DNA of 64,000 nt from Micrasema longulum (Eukaryota > Arthropoda > Insecta > Trichoptera > Brachycentridae). The notes below the pieces were generated by a model. The model searched no databases. It saw nothing but the letters and a program-made list of their open reading frames with translations, and had not been told where the DNA came from. Below, in pieces: positions 32,225 to 43,655 of the stretch (its first letter is position 1; every line of letters begins with the position of its first letter). The stretch covers positions 62,001-126,000 of the forward strand of contig JAGVSM010003668.1 of the NCBI GenBank assembly GCA_022494885.1, in the 5' to 3' direction. A program made the translations under genes and the position numbers.

Positions 32225-34875
32225 AGAAAAATATAAAAGTTTAAAATGTTTTATGTAGAACTAAAGCGTACTCGTATGTGTTGATATACAGGTGTCTCAA
32301 AAGATACGAGACGCGAGCGGGTTTTTTTTTAAATTTCTTAAAAATCTACCCTGACAGTTTTTTGGGAGTCAAAGCTATAAATATGGATTTTTTTTTGTCT
32401 ATATGTTAAAAAAAAATGTGTTTTATTTTTTTTCACATAGACCAACAAGACTATTTATTTTGTTTTACAGTCATCATCGTGGTACTAATTATTCATTGAA
32501 TTCACCAATTATTTGCATGCAGTGACTTGCAAATCAATACAGTAATGATTTGAATGTATTAAAGTCCTTTGTTTTGAAAAATAATTAATAATTGAAAAAT
32601 TCAAGGAATAATTAGTTCTTTACTATTGTTTTAATTCTTCACTATCGTGTTTTTAATTATTAAAAAAAAAAAATTTTGTTTAGTAATCATATTTATATAA
32701 ACCATGATGTAATTTTTATTTTCCTTTTAACGCACTTTTATTAATTTTTTTTATTCTCTTCCCTTTTTAAAAAAAACTCCTATGGTCTTTAATTTACCTT
32801 TCTTTTATATGGGTAAATATTTATGTTTGTTACAGATGTAATATTTTTATTTTTAATAAATACTGTTGACTATTGTATACTTTTTTGATATTTTTGTTCT
32901 TTTTAATATTATGCTATTTTTTGTTTCATTTTGTTTCACTTTATTGTAATTATGCAAAAGTTTCATGAAACCGTTAGTAAATTAATTATTGATATTTATT
33001 ATATTTGTATTTCAATATAAAATGGAAACTAAATTAAAAATAACATATCCTCTATTTTTTAAACATCTTTAAATATGCTAACAAACTAATTTCGCGCGGT
33101 GTTGCTTTCGGGTCAACATTTTAAGCAATCTTTAATGGAGGATGGACAAAATTGTAATGAAGTAATTAATTTATGAAAGGAAAACAAAATGCATACACCT
33201 TTTTTAATTGACTACGAATAAAAATGTACCATATCTTATGCAACCGAACAAATTTATTCTTGTTTTGACGCATCAGACAGGTGGGCGGCTAGGAATGGAT
33301 ACGCGATCGACCGGTCGCCGCTTTGATCACCCATGCTGTATAGGATAGTGTAATTTTTCTAAGAACGGGAAAAGAAATTGAAAAAAAAATAGTACCTATT
33401 TATTGATTTTATTAATATGTAATAGGTACCTAGCTATAGTTATTACTTAAAAAAAAATGTACAACTAAAAATTCGTATTGATAATGTGTATTTATATTTT
33501 TTTTAATTCGTAAATTCAATCAATCCGAAGACGGACGTAAAAGCTTTAAAAAAAATTAATAGCTCAAATACCATAAAAAAAGTTTATACTAGGTTAGGAA
33601 CCTTTCGTTGATTAATTGTTATTTGTTATGTCCTGTACGTATCGCCAATCTATAAATAAGTCAATATAAAAACGTCGAAAATATTTATTTTGATGAATAA
33701 GAACTCTTTCTGATAGGACTTTCTTCATACATTTATATCACAAAGTAACTAATAACAATAACTTTTCTTATAAAATGTGATAACAATATAATAAATTCTT
33801 ATCCGAGAACATCGATAAAACTAAAACATTCAACCTTATTTTATCTTCTAAACCTACCACAACAAGAATTTACTTGTTATATGCAGACTTTACATTAATT
33901 TGCATCATCAGTAGATAAATATCTATTTTTATCGACGAGAAAACTTGGGAGTTTATTTTAAGCTTAAATCCGATTAAGATGTAAATTAAAATGCTGAGTT
34001 GTCAATAGTTTTTTATTTTTTTTTATTTAATGAATGTGTTTCATAAACAGATACAATTGTTGACTTACATAATATCTTCGCTAAACTGATAAAATCTCAG
34101 AGTAATAATTCGCTAGAGACACCCTTCAGTTCTTTTGCATAGAACAAAAGCGTTCCAATTTTTTTGTTTAGTTTAACAACAAACGCGTAACGGACGGTTT
34201 CGGTTTGCGCTTGTAATTCTCGATCTGTGTTTCTACGGCCCATTGTATTGCTGTAAGCTTACTTCGTGGTTTATAATCATATATTGATTTTTGTCCTTAG
34301 GGGTGACTTCATTTGTCAGTTGCGAATGATTACTCTATGAATACAACTCACTGAATGCATTATTGATTATTGGCTATATTTACTGAGAAAAATCAATTTC
34401 TCTCATCAACTCAAAAAAAAAAAGAAAAATCAACTCAACAAACAAAATTCAACATATTTTGGATATGATACATACTTATGAAATCATCTTAATGGTTTTA
34501 AATTGTTTCAATACATGAAATAAAAAATATAAAAAAACTGGTAAATGTAATTAATGGGTTTTACCAGAAAATATTCAAAAATAAAAAAGGTTTTATTGGT
34601 TTTTTATCCATGCTAACTTTAGAACTAAACTTCCGAGAATTCAAAGGATTTTATTAGTTGAAAAGATCGAAAAATTACGTTGCTAAACTATTAACTTGTT
34701 TTCTCAAATCTTGTAATTTTTAGGGTTTATCAGTATATCAAAGATATTATATAAGGCTAAAAGTACAAAATAATAAAAAACGAAATGAAATCTTACATAA
34801 AAAAGAGACAACCCATTGTATTTAGTTAGTTTAAAAATGTTAAAAGGTATGTAAGTTTTAATTGGTTTTAATTTC
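32225..34875. other. Longest feature-poor stretch (2.6 kb)
   Basis: Very AT-rich. A GC-richer patch near 33280-33340 (GGTGGGCGGCTAGGAATGG, GATCGACCGGTCGCCGC) and another near 34185-34260 (AACGCGTAACGGACGG) stand out, but neither contains an open frame or a repeat end I can identify. Confidence 0.45.
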
Positions 34876-34877
34876 GT

Positions 34878-35095
34878 TTACTCGTGGTTTAATTAATGGT
34901 CAGCGCGTTTGCCTATCATCTAAGAGATCTCGGGTTCGATTCCCGGCATGGTTGAAATGAAATATTTATTTAAAAGGGTGTTTTTACACTAGAATATTTC
35001 ATAGTCTCGGGACTGGTATCTAAAGCGTAAGACTGATAATCTTGCCTTCATGTAACAAAAATGATCAAGATACGCTGCGATTGGTGTACCAATTT
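34878..35095 (+). repeat. tRNA-derived SINE, copy 7, 3' truncated
   Basis: Well-preserved head: TGGTCAGCGCGTTTGCC and GGGTTCGATTCCCGGC (B box), then TACACTAGAATATTTCATAG, AAGCGTAAGACTGATAATC and GCTGCGATTGGTGTACCAA. It ends abruptly in T-rich DNA. Confidence 0.9.
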
Positions 35096-35589
35096 TATTT
35101 TTTTACTTATAAATTTATTGCATAAATAAGTACATTTTTACTACCAGGGAATCTACATAAAACTATAAAAGTATAAAATTAATACGGAGTGTCCTGTGGT
35201 TAGGATAGTCTCCATCTAACATGGTTCAGCCTGTTTTAAGAAAATATTTTTTTTATATTTTAAAGTATCAGCAGTTATTTACTAATTTAAGAATAACAAA
35301 ACAAAAAATATAACTACTTAATTGTAAATGCATAGCTAATCAAATGTAAGAACTAAATAATCATTATTATGTCAATATATGTATTTACTAATAATACATA
35401 ATTTTACTTAAACATAATAATATACTAAGATATATAATAAAAAACAATTATAAAGTAATGTAATACATAAGAATATAAATAATATGTGTACCAGTTATAT
35501 AAGGTAATCGTTTCTTAATCTAAAAATATTTTTAAAAAAAATCTCTCCCTACACTATTTATATGTGCAGTTATTTTTATTTTAAAATTT

Positions 35590-35702
35590 AATATACAATT
35601 TGAGTCAATATTTGTTCCTGACCAGAGCTGGGGTGCAGCTCCGCTTAGATAAACAGTGCCGGAGCGCCGCTCCGGTGCGCTCCAGCCCGACTACACCACT
35701 GC
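35590..35702 (-). mobile_element. Possible hAT-type transposon terminus
   Basis: Reversed, the segment starts CAGTGGTGTAGTCGGGCTGG and continues with a self-complementary CCGGAGCGGCGCTCCGG. A CAGTGGTG-type terminus with GC hairpin resembles hAT ends. The partner end was not found. Confidence 0.35.
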
Positions 35703-35704
35703 AT

Positions 35705-36755
35705 TTGCACCACTGGGTGTAGAAGATGGAAATATGATGGTGATTTGATGTTTTTAATAAAAAACTAAAACCAAACAAAATAAATACAAAATCAAAAGCG
35801 AAAATAAAATGAGAAAACAAGAAAAAAGAAATTACACAAACGAAAAATAAAAATATGAAATTTTAGAATGAATGTTATACCTATATCTATCTATACTATT
35901 ATAAAGGTAAATGACAAATCGATATTTAATATTTCCCTCTTCTAAATATAATGTGATTGAATATTTACTGCCCATGTTTATTTTGTAATTTTATTATTTA
36001 TTATTAATACAAACAGATGTACACTATGTACAGGTTACAATACTTATTCATACATAAAAATATTGAGAATTCATAATAAGCCTTGCCTCTCATAATAATT
36101 AGATGTATTGACACATTTAACCATATAGATTTAAATAATTACAATAAAATAAGAAGTAATTAAAACAATATTCTGGATTACGAATGAAATAAACAGAAAT
36201 ATCTAATTAAATAAGCTAATTATAATTTACACAGCAAATTATTATTAGTGTGTAAATTATAATATTTAAGGATTTGAGAAACACGAAAATAATAGAAAAA
36301 TATTTAACCTCACAGAAAAACTTAATTAATATTTAAAAATACATACAGAATAATTAAAGATACTGGAGGATCGAACGAAAAAAAATAAAATAATGGTACT
36401 TTATAAATAATATAAAGCATGTATGAGACATTAAAGCTCACTAAACATTTTTTGGTACAACTGGAAATTAGATCATCAATAGAATACTCGTATATGTAAA
36501 TTTCGTTCGATAGTAATTATTGTATTCCAATTATTTTTTTTACATACATGTAGAGCTAAATATTTATCTAACTGATGAAATATTTAGATAAATTTATTAT
36601 GGAAATAAAAGGCGAGATACTAATATCATCCAATTAGGATTTACCAGTGACCGGTTTAATCGCTTTAAAAAATCAGTGATAAGCGCTTTTGAAAGCTTCA
36701 GGATATAGATTTCCCGAGCTTTCCCGTTAGAATATGGACGTTTTTAATTTGGTCA
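35705..36755. other. AT-rich DNA, probable LINE 3' UTR remnants
   Basis: 35985-36060 (TTATTATTTATTATTAATAC, then GATGTACACTATGTACAGG) looks like the reverse of a LINE 3' end. No coding sequence is identifiable. Confidence 0.35.
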
Positions 36756-36760
36756 TTAAA

Positions 36761-37110
36761 TAATGAGGAAATTCAGTGATTTAAAAAATCGATAATTGAC
36801 TATACGATAGTTAAGCCAATTAAAAAAAGTGTATCGTATCAGCATCGCAATGATTTTTTGATGTTTGGTCATTTTAAAATTACTTAGCCCGTGACGTCAC
36901 CAGTTGTTGTCGGTGAGTTGTCTTGACTGGTGAGTTGGCTTCTCGGAAACCGGAAATCTATCACAATACATAACAATGCTGTAGTTGATTGGTTGATTCG
37001 TAAGAACTCGTAGCGTAGTTCAAATTAGTTTGTTTTTATTTATATACATATTTTTAATTCATTGTTTCACACATTTCTAGAAACTTCACCATACAATTAA
37101 ATAATAATTG
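36761..37110 (-). mobile_element. CRE-bearing MITE, copy D
   Basis: Begins AATGAGGAAATTCAG. Contains GTGACGTCACCAGTTG near 36890, GAAACCGGAAATCTATCACAA, and GAAACTTCACCATACAATTA. It is truncated on the right before the second terminal repeat. Confidence 0.8.
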
Positions 37111-37381
37111 TGCACATAAATGTATAATTTTACTATTACTGACATCTATCGTGAAATAGTGAAATCTACAAAAATGTTTAAATAAACTTTATATTAAGTT
37201 TAAAAAAGGTAATGATCTCGTATAAATATGATTAAGAATTGCTGTAATTTATTTAATGTAAAAAATGTGAATCTATAAATTAAAAATATGAAATTGAAAC
37301 CTTATACACCAGCAATAAATAATGTCATTATTTTTACCTCGTGTATATATTATGTAGCACTTAAACAAACTCTATTTATTG

Positions 37382-37775
37382 AATGAGGAAGTTTATTGCT
37401 ATGGGAAATTGGATATAAAAAATATTTTCTCACACGCGATAAAAAATAAATAATTTAATTGTACGGCGAAGTTTCTCTAAAATGTATGGAAAAAATAATA
37501 AAAATAAGCTGCTTTAAAACGTTACAGGTAGTAATAGATTTCTGGTTTCCGAGTGATCGTGTTTTAAAACTTTAAAGAGTGTTTCGACATAAACGGGGTT
37601 CTGCTTTTAAATGTCAGGATAATTCACCAACTTGAACTCTTGACGTCGCCGGATTGTTTAAAGTTTTGTAATTTTAAAATTACTAAACTTTAAACAATCA
37701 TGGCACTGATAGCGACAAATAAAAATAATTCTTTTTTGGCGTAGTTTGGAAGCCTATTGACAAATTCTTTAAGAT
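37382..37775 (+). mobile_element. CRE-bearing MITE, copy E
   Basis: Starts AATGAGGAAGTTTATTGC. Contains CTCACACGCGATAAAAAATA, GTACGGCGAAGTTTCTC, TTGACGTCGCCGG near 37640 (one mismatch from TGACGTCA), and GGCGTAGTTTGG. The right terminal repeat is lost. A hairpin TTGTTTAAAGTTT / AAACTTTAAACAATC lies at 37653-37702. It lies 270 bp from copy D in inverted orientation. Confidence 0.8.
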
Positions 37776-38394
37776 ATCTTTATATCAGAAATAAATACTT
37801 ATTATGCTTTTAACAATTATTGCGTTGTTGATAACCGACTTTGAAAATAATTAATTTTATTTAGTAAAATACAGATGGCAGTAGTTATGTCTTTTTATAG
37901 GTAAAATGTAAATGTTTGTTGGCATGGAAGTTGTATTAATTATTATTATTCTTTATTTTTTTCCATTTTATTTCAATGCAAATATCTAAAACCACCCCAC
38001 AAATTGACTACAATTATATTAATTATTGATTTATTGAGGTTTGTCGCTGTCCCATTCATTCAAATTTAGGTATTAAAAAAACTTTCGGTAACAAAATTCA
38101 ACAATTAAAAAATATTTAAAGTAAAATGCAATATATATATATGTTTTTAGTAAATCTGAACTCTTTTTCACAAAAAAAAATTATTGCACTCACATTTATT
38201 TTTTGTGGTAATAAATGGTTATTAGTTATTACTTATTACTTATTACTATGTCAGTATGTAAATAATAATACATTAAATAGAGAATAAGTGATAGGTACTT
38301 AGTATAGTTTTAAAAAAATGAATGAATACCAAAGTCTATTTTATTGTATTAGTTCAACAAATCAACCAAATTAAACGCTTAAATCTAAGTCTTA

Positions 38395-38665
38395 ATTAAA
38401 ATGAAAAATAACAGGTGTTTAGAAGCAATAATTTTTCTTTTTCTTTCCTTTTAATTTTTTTTTCTTTCTTGCATATATATCTGTGTGGATTTTTATGTGA
38501 ATATGTAATATTTTATATGTATTTTATGTATATATTTTTAGACACTATAGGTATGATATATTAAATCATGTAAATGAATGCCTCGACACGGGTTGTGCCC
38601 AGTGAGGTATTCATATTTTTTTTTTAATTTTATGTAAAACGTGAAATAATAAATAAATAGTTCTC
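38395..38665 (+). mobile_element. LINE 3' UTR with hairpin and tail
   Basis: GAATGCCTCGACACGGG then TTGTGCCCAGTGAGGTATTC forms a 9-bp stem, followed by a T run, AAAACGTGAAATAATAAATAAATAG. No reverse-transcriptase coding is left upstream; 37780-38390 is plain AT-rich sequence. Confidence 0.45.
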
Positions 38666-38774
38666 ATATAACAATAATATTATTTCAATAAAATGGCTGA
38701 ATTGTGAAGAGCCAATTATTTTATAAAAGCTATTGAAAAAAAAGCCGTTTGAGCCAACAAGAGAAGACATTGTA

Positions 38775-38950
38775 TGAGGGGATATTTTTAATCAGGAAAA
38801 TCACGCATAGAAAGATTTCGGGTTCGATTCCCGATGAGAGCACAAAAATTAAAATGGGATTTTTCTCAAGCCTGGGTGTTACGTGTTGTATTCACCACTG
38901 TGTTTGGGCCTCCTGGCCTGTTGCGGTGCAAAAATATAATTGTCAGTATT
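38775..38950 (+). repeat. Third-type tRNA-derived SINE
   Basis: GGGTTCGATTCCCGATGAG is a perfect B box. It is followed by TCAAGCCTGGGTGTTACG and GTTTGGGCCTCCTGGCCTG. The body is unlike the main family. The open frames that cross it are not genes. Confidence 0.6.
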
Positions 38951-39439
38951 GACTTTATTTGTAACGGTTGTACTCATATGTGTAAATATACTATTAATAT
39001 AAAGTGTAAAAACATTTTTAAATAAAAGAAAATATCGTCATACGTAATATGGATGGGTTGGAATATTAATGGATCCAGTCCATTAATCCTGATCCTGAAA
39101 TTTTTAAACTTGAAGTTAATAACCTTTCCAAGGATGTTATTACTGCAAACATTTAGCATACTTTGATCGTAAATTAATGAATTGATATGAACAGTCGAAA
39201 AAGGAAGTAAATATAAACTTAAATAATATAAAAAAGTACAATTAAAAAGTGATAGAAACGATTCACTATTATTGTAGAAAGTTTTGTAATAAAATTTCAA
39301 TTTTGATCTCCAATCAATACTACTACTATTGCAATCTATAAGGAAATTGAAAAACTGAATGTCTGTTTTTAACACAACATAGAAATATTTTTTTTATCTA
39401 CCCATAATAATATCAAACTCAAATTTGACAAAACTTATA

Positions 39440-40898
39440 TAGGGGAAGCCCAGGCAAAGCGAATGTGTTAAGGGAGATATTTTTTTTTTTTAAAGTTTGC
39501 ATAAAATAACAATTTTATAAAGTATAAGGTTAGCAAAATTATTGATCTACAAAAGTAAAGTAATGAAAATTTATTCTTAATTAAAATTTAAAAAAATAAT
39601 TTAAATTTGAAAAAACCCTTCGTATTGTTCACTTTGCCCGGGTGCCCGGGCAAAGTGAACACGGGATCCGGGCAAAGAGAATTAGGAATCACAATCGTAG
39701 CAGAAGTAAGAACCAAATCCACTATGTGAGGTGCATGATTCCTGTTAGTGGTTCAACATAATTTTACACACAAATTAGGCATTTAAAATGTTTATTTTCA
39801 TCTGATTTTGCTTTTACTTTTAGACCGCTGGAAGATGGGCCAACTTTTATTTTCGTCATAATTTTATTTTTTCGAATGTTGGCTTAATTTTTATCTTTTT
39901 GTATATTTTTTATGGGAGTAGAAGTAACGACTTTTGGCATTTTCTTTTTCTCTGCACCGAATTAAAATTTGCTTTGGGCATTGGTCTTATATCAAATGGT
40001 GACTTAATCTTTGTTAATAATGAGTGCGTACATTTGAAGAGTGTTTTTAAAATTTCACTGGTGATTTCAGCAGGAGGCAAGGAAGCTTTATCTATAATAG
40101 GCACAGAATGCGATGGTTGATTCGTTGGAGATGTGCGGCCTTCAGAATTTTCTGATTCAACATTTTGTACAGGACGATCTGTCACTGTAGCAGGAGCATA
40201 ATTAATGTCACTAAATGTATTTCGATTGTAAGGCCATATTCCTGGTTTTTGAAAGCCACTGACTGCATTTTATACAGATGCTCCTTTTAAAAAACTAGTT
40301 GCTAAAAGTTTCACCATGTCATATTGATTGACTATGCGTCCAGCATGATTTTTTTGAAACATGTTTAGTTCTGGTTCAAAATATTTTTTGATTGAGCCAT
40401 CGTTGAGTTATACCAACTTGCCTGGTTTGTTTCTTGTTCGTATGTATACACCACCTATAAAAATGAATACATTTTAGTAAGGACTTAATAAGCAATTGCA
40501 CATAATCAATAAAAGTACATTCACTCGGGCAAAGCGAATGGTCCATCCGCTTTGCCCAAGGCAGTATCGAGTAACGTTTTGTAAAAAAAATTAATGTGGT
40601 TGCTGTATTTCATAACTAAACGTAGTTTTTCAGATAGGTAACAAATAAACAATGGATGAAATAAACTAATATTCACCTGAAATATAACCAAATAATAATA
40701 ATCACAAATACCTTACCTTCGTTTATCGTAAGAAAATGCTAAAAAAACGAATTATTATCACAAGACGTGTGCATTCCTGTCAAATTCTCCGTCATGGCGT
40801 CGGTAGTGATGCGGTACACCGATTGTAAAACTATTAACGCAATCTAAAGGTAATTTTCGGAAATATTCAATTCATTCGCTTTGCCTGGGTCTCCCCTA
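39440..40898 (-). mobile_element. pogo-like DNA transposon, non-autonomous (1.46 kb)
   Basis: The left end TAGGGGAAGCCCAGGCAAAG (continuing CGAATG) and right end CATTCGCTTTGCCTGGG (continuing TCTCCCCTA) are about 26-bp inverted repeats. TA at each edge fits the family's target site. The motif GGCAAAGYGAA recurs subterminally: a near-perfect palindrome at 39628-39661, another copy near 39670, and an inverted pair near 40528-40560. It contains a pogo transposase remnant. Confidence 0.85.
39910..40460 (-). pseudogene. pogo-type transposase C-terminal remnant
   Basis: The minus strand reads NQYDMVKLLATSFLKGASV, a stop, then NAVSGFQKPGIWPYNRNTFS, then YAPATVTDRPVQ. This is the well-known end of pogo/jerky-like DDE_1 transposases (AVSGFxxCGIWPxNxxxF). 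It continues into IRPMPKANFN...RKRKCQKS, the usual basic tail. The DDE core is missing. An acceptor-like TTTTTATAG near 40454 suggests an ancestral intron. Confidence 0.8.
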
Positions 40899-40899
40899 C

Positions 40900-41675
40900 A
40901 TTTACATTTTCTACCCATCCATATATTAAAAATATTTTTACTTTATATACCTACACACGTAAAAATAAATAATATTGTTTTTCAACCATTCGTTTCACGT
41001 GTGGGTAATCCCTTCATGTTATCGGTTATATCCTTCTTAGATTTAAATTCTTGCCATCTGTGTCCCCCCCCCCCCGTCAAGCATCGATTTTTTAAATATG
41101 CATTTGGCTAACTACAAACTACCCGTCAATTCATTTAATATGTTGCATTTTATAATTCAATTCCTACCATTTCCATCCATTTTGTTCATTATCAAATGAA
41201 TGACTTATTTTGATTTGTATGACAAGTTCGACCTTGAAGTTCAACAAAATATGATACTGATATATCAGACGTTTTATGTAAGTAATAATAAAAAAAACGA
41301 ACTTATAAAGGTTAATACGTAATAGGTAAATATTAAATATGTGTAGCCATATTGTTTTTGTTCGATAAGAGATTGTTGGTAAATTTTAATTATTTTCCAA
41401 GCTATCTCGGAACAGGTTTCAGAACAATTTTACCTACTGTGATGTAATTATATAATAGCAACATTGGTATTTTTGTATTATGAATTTTAATATTTAAAAA
41501 AATATGTTAATAACTTTTTGCATATCACTAAATACTTAATACATTGCAGAAAGTATGAAAAAAAAAACTCTATGTCCTCGCGTAGGTAGGTACTGTAGGT
41601 AGGCCTTTATTATTACAGAATTTAAATACAGAATAAAAAATATATAAAATTGCATAACTATAACAATAGTTACAA
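40900..41675. other. Intergenic DNA between two pogo-type elements
   Basis: Contains a 12-base C run at 41064-41075 and a possible LINE 3' end at 41610-41675. No gene is seen. Confidence 0.45.
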
Positions 41676-41849
41676 GAAGGGTAACCTAGGGGCATCGGAC
41701 CCCGGGGCAAACGGACCCCATCTTAACGTTTGGGTCAGCAGAGTGAAATACGGCTGTCAATCCGCCATTGCTGTGTCATCGTTGCAGTGTCAAACAACCT
41801 CTTTGACGAGTTAAAAGCTTAATAAGCGTTAAGGCTGTAGTCGGTAAGT

Positions 41850-43020
41850 TGAATCGTACGGTTTGCCGCCGAATGCGTAAAATATACCGCTTCAAGACAA
41901 AGCAATTAAAAAAAATATCCTGTTACATTGTATGTTCGTCAATTTCTTACGTACTCTTCATACTTTGTTTGACAAAATGAGAAAGACAGAGATAGATAGA
42001 GTTTTTGCGTGATTATTTAATAGGTAAAATCTATAAATAGCACTCCTGACTAGCGTACTGCAGAGATAATGTAGAATTGTACAACTATCGGATAATCTGT
42101 GACATATGTTGATTTCTGGCTTCTGGGTAATTATGGATATTTGTATTTTCGAAGTTGACAGATAACACTGTTATGTTTTAATGAAAATGCACCATGTCAC
42201 TAAAGTGAATGCCAAAAAAATAATGCACTTCATAATATTGTTTTCAAGAGAAAAATTATTTGATCTCATCAAATTACGTAAGTAAAAACATTTTTTGACA
42301 GTATGACATTTTATAATATTTTTCCTTTAAACTGATAAGTTTTTTGAATTTGCACTTGATCATGTATTTCGTAATAAAATTGGAAAAATATGGTAGATAA
42401 ATTCTAAAAAATTAACAACATATAATGATAAAAGACTCGGCCAAATACCTAAAAATATTTTTATAGGTTAAAAATGTATTGTGTATATTATTTTAATTGA
42501 TTTTATTTTCTTAGTTACTATTTAAGTTCAAAACCATGATAACTATCAATTAAGGTAAGCATTGCATTTAATCTACGTAAAATTTATAAATACATTTCAT
42601 TCCAGGTGCAACAGACAAAAGAATAATGCAAAAGAATAAAGTCAAAAGAAAGCCTACCAACTTTTACACTAAAAACCTATAAAAGCACATTTAATCACCT
42701 ATCTAAGAGTTGTGTATCAAGTTCTATATAGTAAAGCATGTATTCCACTCAGAAAATACTAAAAGGATGTCTACATAATCTTACATGAAAAAAACTAAAA
42801 CGGTAATTCAAGCATTTTAAGAGTTTTGTGCATAGAGTGGAAACCTTGTATTGACAAAATACTGTAAGCGATTATTTTAATATGCACTGAGAAAATATAA
42901 ATATGCTAAATTACTTACATAAAAGTTTTATTTCTATTTTTACACCTATGTGAGAGTGACGTAAAATATTTTAAAAATATATACAAGTGTTTTAAACCTT
43001 TTCGAAGTAAATAGAATTTT
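41850..43020. other. AT-rich DNA, no gene seen
   Basis: AAGGCTGTAGTCGGTAA at 41831 has an inverted partner at 47319-47336 (TTACCAGACTACAGCCTT). Nothing else is supportable. Confidence 0.4.
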
Positions 43021-43024
43021 GGAT

Positions 43025-43235
43025 AGATCATCATCCCTATCACCTATTGGTGCATAAGGCATTGCATTTGAAAACAAAATACAGCGTATTTAATAATATA
43101 TAACATGAAGGTAAGGTGATCAATCCTGCAGTCCCGTGCCAGTCCAAGGAGAATTAAATATTGCAACGTAAAAACACATAAAAAAAATATTTCACTTAAC
43201 CCTGCCAGAAATTGATCGTGGGACCGCTTGTAAGT
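43025..43235 (-). repeat. tRNA-derived SINE, copy 8, diverged
   Basis: CACCTATTGGTGCATAAGGC, AAGGTAAGGTGATCAATCC, GTGCCAGTCCAAGG and CCCTGCCAGAAATTGATCG occur in the order of a minus-strand copy. Confidence 0.75.
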
Positions 43236-43655
43236 AAAAATAAACAAATTGTGGAGGAAAATTTCATTTTTATTGAAAAAATACTAAGGTGCAAATGGTT
43301 CAAAAATATATATTATTGGGAAGAACCAGTAAAGAATCCCAATATTTTTGATAACAATAGATCGCTAGTTATTTTATGAAAAATACATTGTGAAAAAGAA
43401 CTAAGAATATATTTCATGTTACAATGGTCTTGATTTAGGGGGGACAGGTTCAATCAAAGTTGTGTATCTGGAAACAGAAATTAAAAAATAATAAAAGCAA
43501 CATCTACATAAATTTAAAAAAAAAAAAACCATCATAGTTGAAAGAGGGCGGAATTTCTAAGCTGATTTAGGTAAATATTTTTCTGAAACTGGTGAGTATA
43601 ATTTAACTTTTACTGGTTGATGGGATGTTTTCGTTAAACAGCTTTTTTCAACAAT

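Noticed and set aside
34895..34965. tRNA genes at the GGGTTCGATTCCC boxes (also 38.8, 49.6, 61.6, 62.7 kb)
   Set aside because: They are heads of SINEs: no proper acceptor stem closure is seen and the same body follows in each main-family copy.
38749..39025. Overlapping open frames near 38.8-39.0 kb
   Set aside because: They translate a SINE of the third type.
38974..39375. Minus-strand open frame of 133 residues
   Set aside because: AT-rich, composed mainly of Phe, Leu, Asn, Ile and Lys, without motif; likely chance in this base composition.
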